A program made the position numbers and the translations under genes. Below are positions 25,794-36,700 of a DNA stretch of 64,000 nucleotides, piece after piece (position 1 is the stretch's first letter; each line of letters opens with the position of its first letter). Origin of the DNA: a virus. The DNA is taken from positions 25,750-89,749 of IMG/VR virus record IMGVR_UViG_3300025168_009799; one strand, written 5' to 3'. Below the pieces are notes generated by a model. The model was not told where the DNA came from. It did not search any database and saw only the letters and a program-made list of their open reading frames with translations.

Positions 25794-28376
25794 ATGGCAA
25801 CTAAATATAGTAAAATAGGTATAGTAAAACCTTATGTTCCTCGATTTGTAGATGACGGGTCTGTAAAGATAAACACGTTATTATCAGAAAGATATGACAA
25901 TGCAATTGCAAATGAAAGTCTTTTAGAAGACGCTTATAATCAAATGCAAGTGGCAGACTTTGAGGGCGATCAAGAACTAGCAGGAGAACTAAGAACTAGA
26001 GTAGATAAAGAATTAAATTCATATAAAAGCCGAGGTGATTATGAAAATTTAGGTAGAGCAGTAAACAGGTCTGTTCAAAATTTTAAAACAGATTATAAAC
26101 CTTTAATGGATAATTATAGTGCTTGGTCTGGATATAAACAAGAGTTACAAGGAAGAGAAGATTTAACTCCAGCTCAGAAAAGTAAACGAGTACAAGCTGC
26201 TAAAGACGTGTATAGTAAAACTGATGGTTTAAAAAAAGATAAAGACACTGGTTTATGGGAAGGATTCTTTAGTGGTAGACAATGGGCTAAAGGGTTAGAG
26301 CTTACAGAAATGGCTGGTGATATTGCTAAAGATTTAAAAACAGAGTTAGTAGCTAGCGAAGGTTTTACAGAAGACCCTGCTACAGGCATTCTTATGAAAG
26401 TAGGTACTAGTAATGAATACTTAACTCCTCAGATGATTTATGATAGAGCTATGATTATGTTATCTGGTAGAGAAGATGTTAAAGCATTCTTACAAGATGA
26501 AGCATATATAACTTCTTCAGAATATACTCCAGATATGAAAGATGCTTTTGAAGGAGAGTCTTTAACAGACTTTAATAGCACAGTAGCACAATTAATGGAG
26601 AATGGAACATTTGAAGATCAGACTGAAGCAGAGGCAGCTGTATACGGACAATTAGCTTCACAAGGAATGTTAGACACAGCACTAAGAGCTGCAGGTGAGG
26701 TATACCAAGTTAAGAAGTTTAAACAAAGTATAGACGCACTTCCAGAATATATGCAATATGCTCATAATAGTAAATACGCTCAAAGTAGAAATGTTATCTC
26801 AGCTACTACAATATCTCAAGATGAATTTGTAGATTTAGGATTAATACAAGCTGCTAATAGTGAGTCTATGGATTTAGCGGAGAATACAGGAAATATTTTA
26901 AATTTAGCATTAGAGGAGTTTGGAAAAGATACAGGCTTAGATGCAGGTACTGCTAGATTAGTTTTAGAGAATTATAATCAACTAATGATGAGTAATCCTG
27001 AGTATACTACAGCGCCTCCAGAGGAGATAGCTGGAGTTATAGGAGTTACACCTCAACAAGTGTATCGTATACAAGAGTATGCTCCAGACATAAATAGATT
27101 GATTAATGATCACGCAACGTATCAAAAAAATGCATCTCAAGGTAGTAACTATCAAAATGAGTTATTTACTTTAGCTAAAGAGAATGGATTTGATATAGAC
27201 GGTTACATACAAGAAATGTGGGACAGTACACCATCTACTTGGACATCAAATGTGTTTGGAGAATCGAACAGTAGTGGTTTTGATATGCGTAAAGCAGAAG
27301 GAGCTGATATAGGGTGGTTAGGTACATCTATGCCTTGGAACTGGGACGAGTTAGAAAAGATGGAGTATGAAGATTTTAGAGAAATAGTTCTAACTGGAAA
27401 GTTACAAGATGGTCATGATTTAGGAGATGGAGGGTGGAATGAAGGAGACTTAGGTATGCTTAATCAGAAACTAACTACAGGTGAGGGAGTTGCTAGAGAT
27501 ATTAGATATAGATTAATGAATAAAGTTAATGAGATAGTACAAGCTAATCCAGACGCTTTATCAGGATCTGTGATTACTAATGCAGATAAGAAATCTCCTC
27601 TTAATAAACTTAATGTAGATATAACTACAGCTTTTAATGCTAATAAAAATGGATATACAGTTAAAGATATATACGGTAAAGATATTACTTTTGCAGATCA
27701 CTTAGTAGAGAATGGAGTATTAAACGATTATGGAGATATTAATAAGTGGGATATGGAAGAAGCATGGCCTGCTACTGGAGGATTTGTAAGTGATAATCCT
27801 TTAATGATGGTAAAGCTGAAAAATAATGAGAATGGAGAAACCATGACTACTACTATGCCTATGCAGCAATTACAAACTGAAACTTATAAAAGTGCAATGA
27901 TTACAGCATTAGATCATGAGAGTAATCCTGTAAGCAGACAACGTATGTTACAATCTTATGGACATAACATGGTTAATGTAGGAGGACAAAATGATTTTAA
28001 TAATAGTAATAAATTAAATATTAGTACTTTCTTTAATAGCGCTTTTCAACCAGATGTAGGAATTCAAAATGAAGTGGGCGTAACTTCTGAGCGAGCTTTA
28101 AAAATTGATTTACCTATATTTAATGGTGGAGCAAGTTTAAGAGTAGGTAAAAGGAAAATGCAATCAGGTCAGATGTATTATGATATTAAGGTAGCAGATC
28201 ATAATACGGGAGAGTTTTATGATCTAGGAGATCAAAGTGCTTTAGGCCCGGAAATAGTACAGTCATTACAGATGTTAGATAATAGACTATTAAGTAAGTC
28301 GTATAACAATGAAGCAATGTTATATGAGTTAGTTGGAGCATTAAATTATATTTCTGATAAAGGAATAATTAGATAA
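25794..28376 (+). CDS. Large helical cargo protein (860 aa)
   Basis: Unrecognised by family. It is almost wholly predicted helical, with acidic composition and Gln/Asp/Glu-rich stretches (LLEDAYNQMQVADFEGDQEL, and the repeated 'EDQTEAEAAVYGQLASQG' style). A conserved-looking terminus (GNMLEL-like LQSLQMLDNRLLSKSYNNEA) ends the protein. No membrane segment or enzyme motif was found. Its position between the 874-aa protein and the 1800-aa protein, with gaps of only 14 and 5 bases, marks it as a member of the late cargo operon. Crassvirales virions carry several such helical proteins in the capsid interior, which is the best supported analogy. Confidence 0.55.
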   Translation: MATKYSKIGIVKPYVPRFVDDGSVKINTLLSERYDNAIANESLLEDAYNQMQVADFEGDQELAGELRTRVDKELNSYKSRGDYENLGRAVNRSVQNFKTDYKPLMDNYSAWSGYKQELQGREDLTPAQKSKRVQAAKDVYSKTDGLKKDKDTGLWEGFFSGRQWAKGLELTEMAGDIAKDLKTELVASEGFTEDPATGILMKVGTSNEYLTPQMIYDRAMIMLSGREDVKAFLQDEAYITSSEYTPDMKDAFEGESLTDFNSTVAQLMENGTFEDQTEAEAAVYGQLASQGMLDTALRAAGEVYQVKKFKQSIDALPEYMQYAHNSKYAQSRNVISATTISQDEFVDLGLIQAANSESMDLAENTGNILNLALEEFGKDTGLDAGTARLVLENYNQLMMSNPEYTTAPPEEIAGVIGVTPQQVYRIQEYAPDINRLINDHATYQKNASQGSNYQNELFTLAKENGFDIDGYIQEMWDSTPSTWTSNVFGESNSSGFDMRKAEGADIGWLGTSMPWNWDELEKMEYEDFREIVLTGKLQDGHDLGDGGWNEGDLGMLNQKLTTGEGVARDIRYRLMNKVNEIVQANPDALSGSVITNADKKSPLNKLNVDITTAFNANKNGYTVKDIYGKDITFADHLVENGVLNDYGDINKWDMEEAWPATGGFVSDNPLMMVKLKNNENGETMTTTMPMQQLQTETYKSAMITALDHESNPVSRQRMLQSYGHNMVNVGGQNDFNNSNKLNISTFFNSAFQPDVGIQNEVGVTSERALKIDLPIFNGGASLRVGKRKMQSGQMYYDIKVADHNTGEFYDLGDQSALGPEIVQSLQMLDNRLLSKSYNNEAMLYELVGALNYISDKGIIR

Positions 28377-28381
28377 TAGAT

Positions 28382-31300
28382 ATGAGTAAAATAGATTTAC
28401 TAGGAAATGTAGATAATACTGCTGAGTTAGTATCATCTGCTACTAAGAATAATTCAACAACCCCTAAAGGACCTAAGATGGACTTATTTGGGGGCGTTAA
28501 ATCTGCATCTAAAGCAGCTGAGTTAGGAGAGCTTCCTACTTGGGATGCTTCTGGAGATTTATTTAAACGATATAATAATTTAGATTTAGATAATTACAAA
28601 AAATATTTTACAGTTGATGGGCAAGTAGAAATTCCTGCAGTTAATTTAGACGCTTTAAATGAAGGACGAGCTCGACATCAAAGTACGTTGGCTCAAATTG
28701 GTAATGGTCTAGGTAAAGCAGGGGTTACTTTTGTATCTGCTGTAGGAGAAAATACAGTAGGATTAGTTAATGGTACTTTATCAGCTCTGTATAACTGGGA
28801 TATAAGTAAACTTTATGATAATAATGTAAGTAATGTATTTCAGGGTATGCAAGACTGGGCTCAAGAATCAATGCCTAATTATAATACTCGAGAAATGGAA
28901 CATGCTAATTTCTTTGAGCAGATGTATAATCCAGGTAAAGGAGTTGCTAACTTTTGGGCAGATAAGTTTGCTAATGGATTTGCCTATACATTAGCTTCTG
29001 TAGCTACTATTATAGCTACTGGAGGATATGGGTCTATAGGAGTTGCAGGAAGTTTAGGTAGAATGGGATTACAAGCAGCAGCTCAAGGAGGTAAAAAATT
29101 ATTATTTCAAGCCGCTAAAGATGCTACTAAGAAGACTGTTAAAAAAGGTATAAGAACTATGTTTAAAGAAGGTATGAAACGTAGTGGATCTAGTATTAAT
29201 AGTGTTAGGCAGGGAGTACAAAATATAGCTAAAGGTAATGTAAATGCACAAGCTTTAAAAACTTTAGACGCTGGAATGTCAATGGCTTGGGCAGAATCTT
29301 CGATTGAGGCTAGAGATACTTATGACACAGCTTACGGTTCATTAGTTCAGCAGTATATGGATGAGAATGGATTTGTTGATGAAAGGCAAGTACCAGAACA
29401 AATTAAAGAAAAACTTAGCGGAGAAGCTCAGGCAGCTTCGAATGTAAATTTTGCTGCGAATTTAGCTATTGTAGGTACTACTGATGTTTTAATGTTTGGT
29501 AGAATGATTAATGGTTATAAACCTAAAATTAAATTCAATCCTCTTTCTGGGACAGGTAAAGCTGCTGTAGATGCTACTCTAATAGAAGGTAGTAAATTAT
29601 CTAAAATGAGAAGGATATGGAGAAATACTAAAGCTTATTCAGCAGCTGCGGGTACTGAAATGACCCAAGAGGGTCTGCAATATGTATCTAATAACTTTGT
29701 AACAGATTATTATTTAGATAAGAATTCTGATTCTGGACAAGCTGATATGGTAAATTCATTAGGAAATGCTTTCACTGATTTATTTGGCACTAAAGAGGGT
29801 AAGGAATCTATGTTACTTGGATTTTTAACAGGAGGAGTATCTACTATTAAAGGTACGAGTAAAGCATTGGCAGAGCAAGATGCTAATACTGAAAGTTTAA
29901 TAAACAGAGTTCATACAGGATTTTTAAGTGAAACAAGAGCAAAATTGGAGAAGAAAGAAGCTAGTGGTAGATATACATATTTAATGCAGCAAGCAGAACA
30001 AGAAGGAGATTTAGAAGCTTTTGAAGAAGCTCATCAGGCTTTAATACAAAATGAAGTAATGGCTTCAATTCAAGAAGGTACTCTAGAGGAGTTTAAAGAA
30101 AGAGTCGCAGACGCAGCAGAAATGTCAGATGAAGAATTTTCTGAAACGTTTGGAATTGATTTAGATGCTGTAAAAATAGATAAATCTAGCTATATAACTA
30201 AGCTTCTTAAAAAGGCTGAAAGAATAGAAGCTGTATATCAAGAAGCTTCCCAAGCATTTCAAGTTCAAGAACGTAAAGGTTTATATAGATGGGCAACTGA
30301 GAAAATGGCACCTGAAGAGTTAAAGACGATGGAGGTAAGAAATGAGAATATGAATATTTTCAGATCTCAGTATTTTAACTCTGTTATGCAAATGGATAAT
30401 CTTGATGCTAAAGAAAAAGAGAATGCAGATTTATTGTCAGACTTAACTAATGGAGAAGTTAACTATACAGGTATGAGAGACCTTATAGAAACTACTGAAC
30501 AAGAAGAAGCACTTGATGATCGTCAAATGGACCTTAAGAGACGTATAAACGAAAATTTAGATGATACTGGACAACCTAAAGATCCAGCATTACATGGACA
30601 GCTTGTAATGGAATCAGAGCAGTTAAACATACAACGTGCAAACTTACTAGATAAATTGTCTGAGCAGCATGAAAAAACATTAAAAGGAGAATTTGATAAA
30701 CAATTCTCAGCGTGGTCAACTAAAGTTCAAAAACAAAAAGGTAGAGTAGATCTTATCGACAAAGCTTCTAAAGCTAAGATAGAACTTGATTATGCTAGGG
30801 GCCTTAGAAACCAAGCTGTTCAAGCATTTAATGCGTTAAAAACAGAAGATGGAAGAACGGCACTACTTGAAGATATAGGTAGAATAGAAAAGCTTAGAAG
30901 AAACGATAGGCATAGTGGTGTTCTTATGAGAGAGGCACAAGAGATGGGTATGTCAGAATATACTTATGCAAAGCTTTATGCAATGTCTCAAATGCCAGGG
31001 TTAAACGACAAAGCACGTAAAGCTATACGTAAGAAACAAGCTGATTTAATGAAGATGGAAAAGAGATATAGAACTATGTTCCGTAATATGTCTGATGAAC
31101 AATTAGCAGAAGCATTAATAAAATATAATAATAATTTTATTGTAGGGCTTGTAGGGGAGGAGCTTCTGACCAGATCTGAACAAAAAAGAGTGGATCTAGA
31201 TGAGGAACGTCAACGTATAGAAGAAGAGCAAGAGAAACAAAAAGAACAGGATGAGAAAGTTAAAAGGGACGAAGAGGAAAGGCAAAATGATATATTAGAT

Positions 31301-33784
31301 AAAGAGAAACAGTTAAGGGATAAGCCTGAAACTGAAGAGAATATAGATGATATACAAGTTATAAACCACACTGACTCTAAGTTAATAAAGATTGACCAGA
31401 AGATAGCAGAATTAGAAAGGGAAATTGCAGCTCAAAAACTAATTGTAACTCCTGAAGTTGATAGAATAACAGCTTTAGATAAAACTCTAGATGAGTCAGG
31501 TAGGGCTTTTGTAGATCTCATGAGAGAGAAAGGCAAGGATCAGGGTATGATTGACGCTAAGATAAAAACTGAAGCTAGAAAAACTGCAGCAGGGAATCAA
31601 TTACTAACAAAATATAAAGCTGAAGATACATTACAAAATCCAGAAGGAAAGAAATTAGCTAAACTAGTTGCTGCATATAGTTTATTATACACAGATAGAT
31701 ATATACCAGAAACTACAGTTAATAATACTTTATATTCATCTCCTGATTTAAGAACTCAAAATTTAGGCAATACTGCTTCAAATTACGGAGTTCAACAAGC
31801 TCTCCTTGGTTATGAGGCGTGGGCGGAAAGAGGTGAGACTCTCTCTAATCTTAAAGGGCAAAGAATAGGAATCATAGCTCAAAACAAAAGTAAGACAGAG
31901 GCTGTACCTAAGAATCCTAGTAATGAAACAGGTAGGAAACAAGGACAAGTTATTAGTAGAAATGGACAATATATAAACGAAGATCCTCAAGATAGGTCTC
32001 CAAAGTTTGATGAAAATTTTAATCCAACTAACCATAGATCTAGTGTTACTGTTAACGGGCAAGAGATTAAAATACATAGAGAGCTGTTAACTGATCCTGA
32101 TCTAGCTTCAATGGATACAGAGGTTACGTTAAGAGTGTTACCTACAGATGAGTGGGTTAAATTAGCAGCTGATCCTGGAGCTCCAGAAAAAAAATACCCA
32201 GACTATTCAACTATTCCAGTAGGAATATTTTTGGAGATAGAGAATTATGACGTTCTTGTAGGAACTTTAGGATATCATCAAGGTAATGCAGAATTTACTG
32301 TTGAAAGACAACGTATCTATAATAATTGGAAGAAGGGAAAAGATACTAGAGCTGTTATTAAAAGATATGAAACTGATAATATAGGAATTGATTCTGCTCC
32401 AGGATACAGCAGTAGTAAACTTACTAGTAATGGAGATATTCAAAATTATAGAGATAAGGACGGACTAGGAGTACAGAAATCTGTTTCAGAGATTTTTGCG
32501 TTATCGGAACAAGGCTATGGGCAGCCCGTTATTGCGGTAGTTGCAGGTAGTCAATTTTCTCCGGAAGGTCTTAATATTACTCTTGGATTAAATGCTCCTG
32601 AATTAGACTTAGATAATATACCTGTTCCAAAGTCTCAGATAGCAGGGTCAGTAGGTATGATTGTTCAGGACCCAAATGGTTATGATTTGTTCATACCTTT
32701 ACAAACTAGATTCTTAGGAGAGAACGCTATTAATACAATAATAACGAATGCTGTAGCTAATAACGTAAAAGATATTGAACAGACTACTTATGCTGATTAT
32801 TCGTTACAGGATTTAGAAGATTGGGGATATAGAGGAAGTAGTGTACCTGTAGATTCTAGCTCAGGGTTAGCAAATAATTTTTATAAAATTTTAGCTAAAA
32901 AAGATTCAGAGGATAACTTCTTAGACAGTACACATCTTTTTTACACTCCTTATAAAGATAGTATGGTTCTAGTAGGAGCATCTAACAAGGCTCTTAAAAA
33001 TCAAGGACCAGTTAAAATGTATGAAATAACTGAACAGGGTCTGAAAGTTGTACCGCAAGATAAACAACCGTCTGGATTACCAGATGCTGAGACAGCGATG
33101 AGAGACATGCTATCTAGAAAAAGATATCAAGTAGATGCTAGTAAATTTAATAATACTAATCTTCAATATAAAAGTCCTGTAACTGGTATAACGCACCGTA
33201 ATTACCAAGAATATTTGATGTCTGAGCAAGAGGCTAAGACTGAAGGAGGGGAGGTTCAAGAAAGACGTAATGGTGCTCCAGGAAGTAGCTCTGCTATTAT
33301 CGCTTCAGATGTATATGTAAGAAGAATGGAGAGACCTCTCGCGGGCCCTCATCGTAGTATACATGCGAATGTAAATATTGCTATGAGAATTCCTGAGTTA
33401 GATAATTTTAAAGGTCAGGAGTCTAACACAGATTTAGCTGATCCTATTACTCATAGCGAGGTAATTATAGAGCAACAAGAAAAATTATTAGAACAACAGG
33501 TTGCAGATATGTTAAATATTCCTAACTTTGACCCCTCTCAAATAGACTTCACTGGCGGAGTGATCCCAGGTGCTAGTGATTTAAATAAAATTGAGGAAGA
33601 TATAGTTAATAAAGAGGCTAAAAGATTTAAGAATGAACAAGAAAATAAGGAGGTAGATCCTATAAAAACTAATGAAACAAAGTCTGAAACTTCCACAGAG
33701 GAATTATTAGATAATAGTGACGAGGATATTCCTGATACAGATGCAGAAGATGATGGTATTGTTGGTAACGAAAAAGAATGTTAA
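28382..33784 (+). CDS. Giant internal virion (cargo) protein, 1800 aa, upstream of the virion RNA polymerase
   Basis: 1800 aa. A short N-terminal repeat-like element occurs twice (KIDLLGNV near residue 3; KMDLFGGV near residue 34). Around residues 195-235 is a small-residue hydrophobic stretch (YTLASVATIIATGGYGSIGV), glycine-zipper-like, followed by basic helices. The middle is strongly coiled-coil (about residues 935-1060, EERQRIEEEQEKQKEQDEK). The C-terminal third is beta-rich with a Gly/Asp-containing domain (VTLRVLPTDEWVKL). The order 1800-aa cargo then polymerase fits a Crassvirales cargo gene. The hydrophobic segment could insert into the host membrane during ejection. No enzyme motif recognised. 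Confidence 0.6.
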   Translation: MSKIDLLGNVDNTAELVSSATKNNSTTPKGPKMDLFGGVKSASKAAELGELPTWDASGDLFKRYNNLDLDNYKKYFTVDGQVEIPAVNLDALNEGRARHQSTLAQIGNGLGKAGVTFVSAVGENTVGLVNGTLSALYNWDISKLYDNNVSNVFQGMQDWAQESMPNYNTREMEHANFFEQMYNPGKGVANFWADKFANGFAYTLASVATIIATGGYGSIGVAGSLGRMGLQAAAQGGKKLLFQAAKDATKKTVKKGIRTMFKEGMKRSGSSINSVRQGVQNIAKGNVNAQALKTLDAGMSMAWAESSIEARDTYDTAYGSLVQQYMDENGFVDERQVPEQIKEKLSGEAQAASNVNFAANLAIVGTTDVLMFGRMINGYKPKIKFNPLSGTGKAAVDATLIEGSKLSKMRRIWRNTKAYSAAAGTEMTQEGLQYVSNNFVTDYYLDKNSDSGQADMVNSLGNAFTDLFGTKEGKESMLLGFLTGGVSTIKGTSKALAEQDANTESLINRVHTGFLSETRAKLEKKEASGRYTYLMQQAEQEGDLEAFEEAHQALIQNEVMASIQEGTLEEFKERVADAAEMSDEEFSETFGIDLDAVKIDKSSYITKLLKKAERIEAVYQEASQAFQVQERKGLYRWATEKMAPEELKTMEVRNENMNIFRSQYFNSVMQMDNLDAKEKENADLLSDLTNGEVNYTGMRDLIETTEQEEALDDRQMDLKRRINENLDDTGQPKDPALHGQLVMESEQLNIQRANLLDKLSEQHEKTLKGEFDKQFSAWSTKVQKQKGRVDLIDKASKAKIELDYARGLRNQAVQAFNALKTEDGRTALLEDIGRIEKLRRNDRHSGVLMREAQEMGMSEYTYAKLYAMSQMPGLNDKARKAIRKKQADLMKMEKRYRTMFRNMSDEQLAEALIKYNNNFIVGLVGEELLTRSEQKRVDLDEERQRIEEEQEKQKEQDEKVKRDEEERQNDILDKEKQLRDKPETEENIDDIQVINHTDSKLIKIDQKIAELEREIAAQKLIVTPEVDRITALDKTLDESGRAFVDLMREKGKDQGMIDAKIKTEARKTAAGNQLLTKYKAEDTLQNPEGKKLAKLVAAYSLLYTDRYIPETTVNNTLYSSPDLRTQNLGNTASNYGVQQALLGYEAWAERGETLSNLKGQRIGIIAQNKSKTEAVPKNPSNETGRKQGQVISRNGQYINEDPQDRSPKFDENFNPTNHRSSVTVNGQEIKIHRELLTDPDLASMDTEVTLRVLPTDEWVKLAADPGAPEKKYPDYSTIPVGIFLEIENYDVLVGTLGYHQGNAEFTVERQRIYNNWKKGKDTRAVIKRYETDNIGIDSAPGYSSSKLTSNGDIQNYRDKDGLGVQKSVSEIFALSEQGYGQPVIAVVAGSQFSPEGLNITLGLNAPELDLDNIPVPKSQIAGSVGMIVQDPNGYDLFIPLQTRFLGENAINTIITNAVANNVKDIEQTTYADYSLQDLEDWGYRGSSVPVDSSSGLANNFYKILAKKDSEDNFLDSTHLFYTPYKDSMVLVGASNKALKNQGPVKMYEITEQGLKVVPQDKQPSGLPDAETAMRDMLSRKRYQVDASKFNNTNLQYKSPVTGITHRNYQEYLMSEQEAKTEGGEVQERRNGAPGSSSAIIASDVYVRRMERPLAGPHRSIHANVNIAMRIPELDNFKGQESNTDLADPITHSEVIIEQQEKLLEQQVADMLNIPNFDPSQIDFTGGVIPGASDLNKIEEDIVNKEAKRFKNEQENKEVDPIKTNETKSETSTEELLDNSDEDIPDTDAEDDGIVGNEKEC

Positions 33785-36700
33785 ATGGCGAATTGTATAA
33801 ATAGTATAGATAGTTTAGTTGAAAGAAGGGTACAAATGTTATCCTATATTCAAAACAGATTTGGTAAAGATGTTTCTGTTACTATCAATAATTATGTTAA
33901 AAGGGTGGGTAATGAGAATGTACATGGTATGTTTAAAAACATGGCATTTACTTTATCTACTTTAGGTGAACCAGGTGTAGAGTATCATGAAGCTTTTCAT
34001 GGATTCTTTACTATGTATTTAACAGATGGACAGCGCGCGTCTTTATTAAAACAGGCAGCACAAAGATATGGAGAGCCTAGCCAAGTAGAGCTAGACGCTG
34101 TAAATGGAGTAAGAGAATTAGCTCTAGAAGAAAAAATGTCAAATGCATTTCAAGAGTATTCATTAACTGAAGACCCTAAAGGTATACCTGCTAAGATAGC
34201 TAAGTTTTTTAAAGACTTATGGAATTTAATTAAGAGTATGATTTCTGATTCTATAGGAATTAATCAAGCATTTTCTATATTAGAATCAAATAATATTCCT
34301 ATGAAGTTCAAACGGAATATGCACATGTTTAGAGGAGGGAAGCCTGCTATGTACTTAAAGAAACGTGTGGATTATACAACACAAGAAACTAAGGATACAA
34401 CTTTATTTATTAGATCTAGATTTATGAATTTCTGGAGGTCATACCAACAACAGGCTAAGCAGGATCCATTTAAGGTAGCTATTAATAGACAAATGGATAA
34501 AGTTAGAACAGCATTTCCTGCTATGACTAGATCAGAATCTTTAGTTAAAGTTTTAACGTCTCATACTAAGAATACGTTTTTAAGAAACGCTTGGTCATAT
34601 ACTGAGAAAGCTGAAGGAAAAGATGCTGGAACTAAAATTGATTTAAAGCAAGCAAGAGAATTACACGGACTAAGAAGAGAAGGAAAGACGGATGAGTATA
34701 TGAATAAACTTTCAGAATATGGAATTCAAGAGCGTGCAGCATTTGGGTGGTCTCCTAACCCAGGTAATAGAGTTAGAATGGATAAGACTACTACTAATTT
34801 TCAACACTTTATTGATATATATGAAAATTGGGGAGATACTATTCAGACCGCTGAAATTACAGATGATAACGGAAAGAAGAAAGAAGTTAAGATTAATACT
34901 ATAGACCAAGGATGGTGGACTGGGGTAGAAGAACTCTTACCAGATGTAGGATTAAAGATTAGACATAGAGAAGTAACTGAGGGATTAGAAGAACTACCAT
35001 TGGACCCAACTGAGACAGACTCTCCTAGTCCTGAAGGAGGAGAAAGGATTTATGAATTAAGCCATTATGAACAAGATAGTTGGAAAGGTATGTCAAAAGA
35101 GTTACGTATGTACTTTGAAGATATATTAGATTACTCATCAGAGATTCCAAACCATTTACAAGTACATAGACCTCATGGAGGTAAACATGTATATGAAGTA
35201 TTAAAATTAGCTTTATCAAATACTACAAGTTTTACACAAATGAAAGACGTGCTAAAAGAGAAAGCTACATTACATGGTCCTAATAGTATTTATGGTATAA
35301 TGTTTTCTCGTGTTACTGGCATAGGATTAGAAGGACGAGTAGAGAATATTACTATGCAGCTTCCTGCTACATTAGTATCAGATTTTCATGGATTATTTAG
35401 AAATACTACTAAAGAATTTAAATCGGTAAAGGTAAATAGAAGTAAGCGTAAAGACGCGCAAGGCATGTTGCCTGCACCTGAAGTAGTAGTTTATAACCCA
35501 GATCAGAATTCAATTATTAATAATTTAGTTAATAATCAATATAGAAAAAATATTATTGATGTAACTGGAGTTAAAACTGAAAGAGCTTTATACAATAAGG
35601 CTGTTACTGTAGAGCCTGGAACCAAAGATCAGAGTATAGAATATATACCTATTAGAGAGAATCTACAAGACTTTCAAGCCCACGTTAAAGATTTAAATTC
35701 TTTAACTTCAATGCGAGGAGAGCTTAATGAGTCCGAGCTGGTTGAGGCTACAAGAGCCTTTAGAAAAATAGTAACTTATTTAGGAGTTGATTTACCAGGT
35801 ATATCTCCACAAGACCAAGATACTGTTCTTTACGATATAGTAAATCAAGGGGTATCTATACCAAATAGATTTGGTAAGTATACTACATATCAAGGCAAAA
35901 ACTTTTTTAGATATTTTTTAAAAGGAAGCAAGACAAAATCAAAATCTAATTTATTAACTGTAAGTGCGCAGATTATAGATCAAAAAGGCGAACCTAAGAA
36001 GCCTACGTTTGAGCCATTTTCTAAAGGAGCCTCAAGAGGACTCTTAATGAATTTAGCAGCTTTTCAAAAAGCTTTAGGTATAAATGGAGAACCTAATTAT
36101 GTTAATGAGTTTGGTAAATCTATTTATAAAATTAACATGCCTACTGCTTTTGATAATACTGTGAATAGAATTAAGAGTGGTAAAATATTTGATGCAGACC
36201 CTAACAATATAGAATATGGTAATTTAGACAAAGATCCTTTGTTCGTACCAGTGCAAAAACCGGTTGACGGTACAAGCTCTTGGGCTAATTATGTAAGCCC
36301 TTTATATATGTCTATGATTAATAACACTGACGGTTTAAGAGAGAAGTTAAGTCTAGAAAATATTAGTGCTTTTACTTTAGATTCAAATAGAGGATATAGT
36401 GATTTTGGCCAGATGAGTGAGAGCGATGAATATTTATTACGTTTATTTCTATTTCAAAAAGGTACTCATTCGGATAACTTAACTAATATGATGATCGATA
36501 CTCAAGGGGATAGAGGAGTATCTAGTACTATGGGATTACCTAGAGTAATATTAGAAGGGGAAGGGACTAGAAGCCTTGATAATTCTATGTACGGCTCTAA
36601 TGGATTTAAAACTCTAACAGATTTTAGTAATGCTTATATTATTCAGGATATCGTTAAGATGCAACAAGCTGACTCGCATGTAGAACTTGCGGAAGATGGC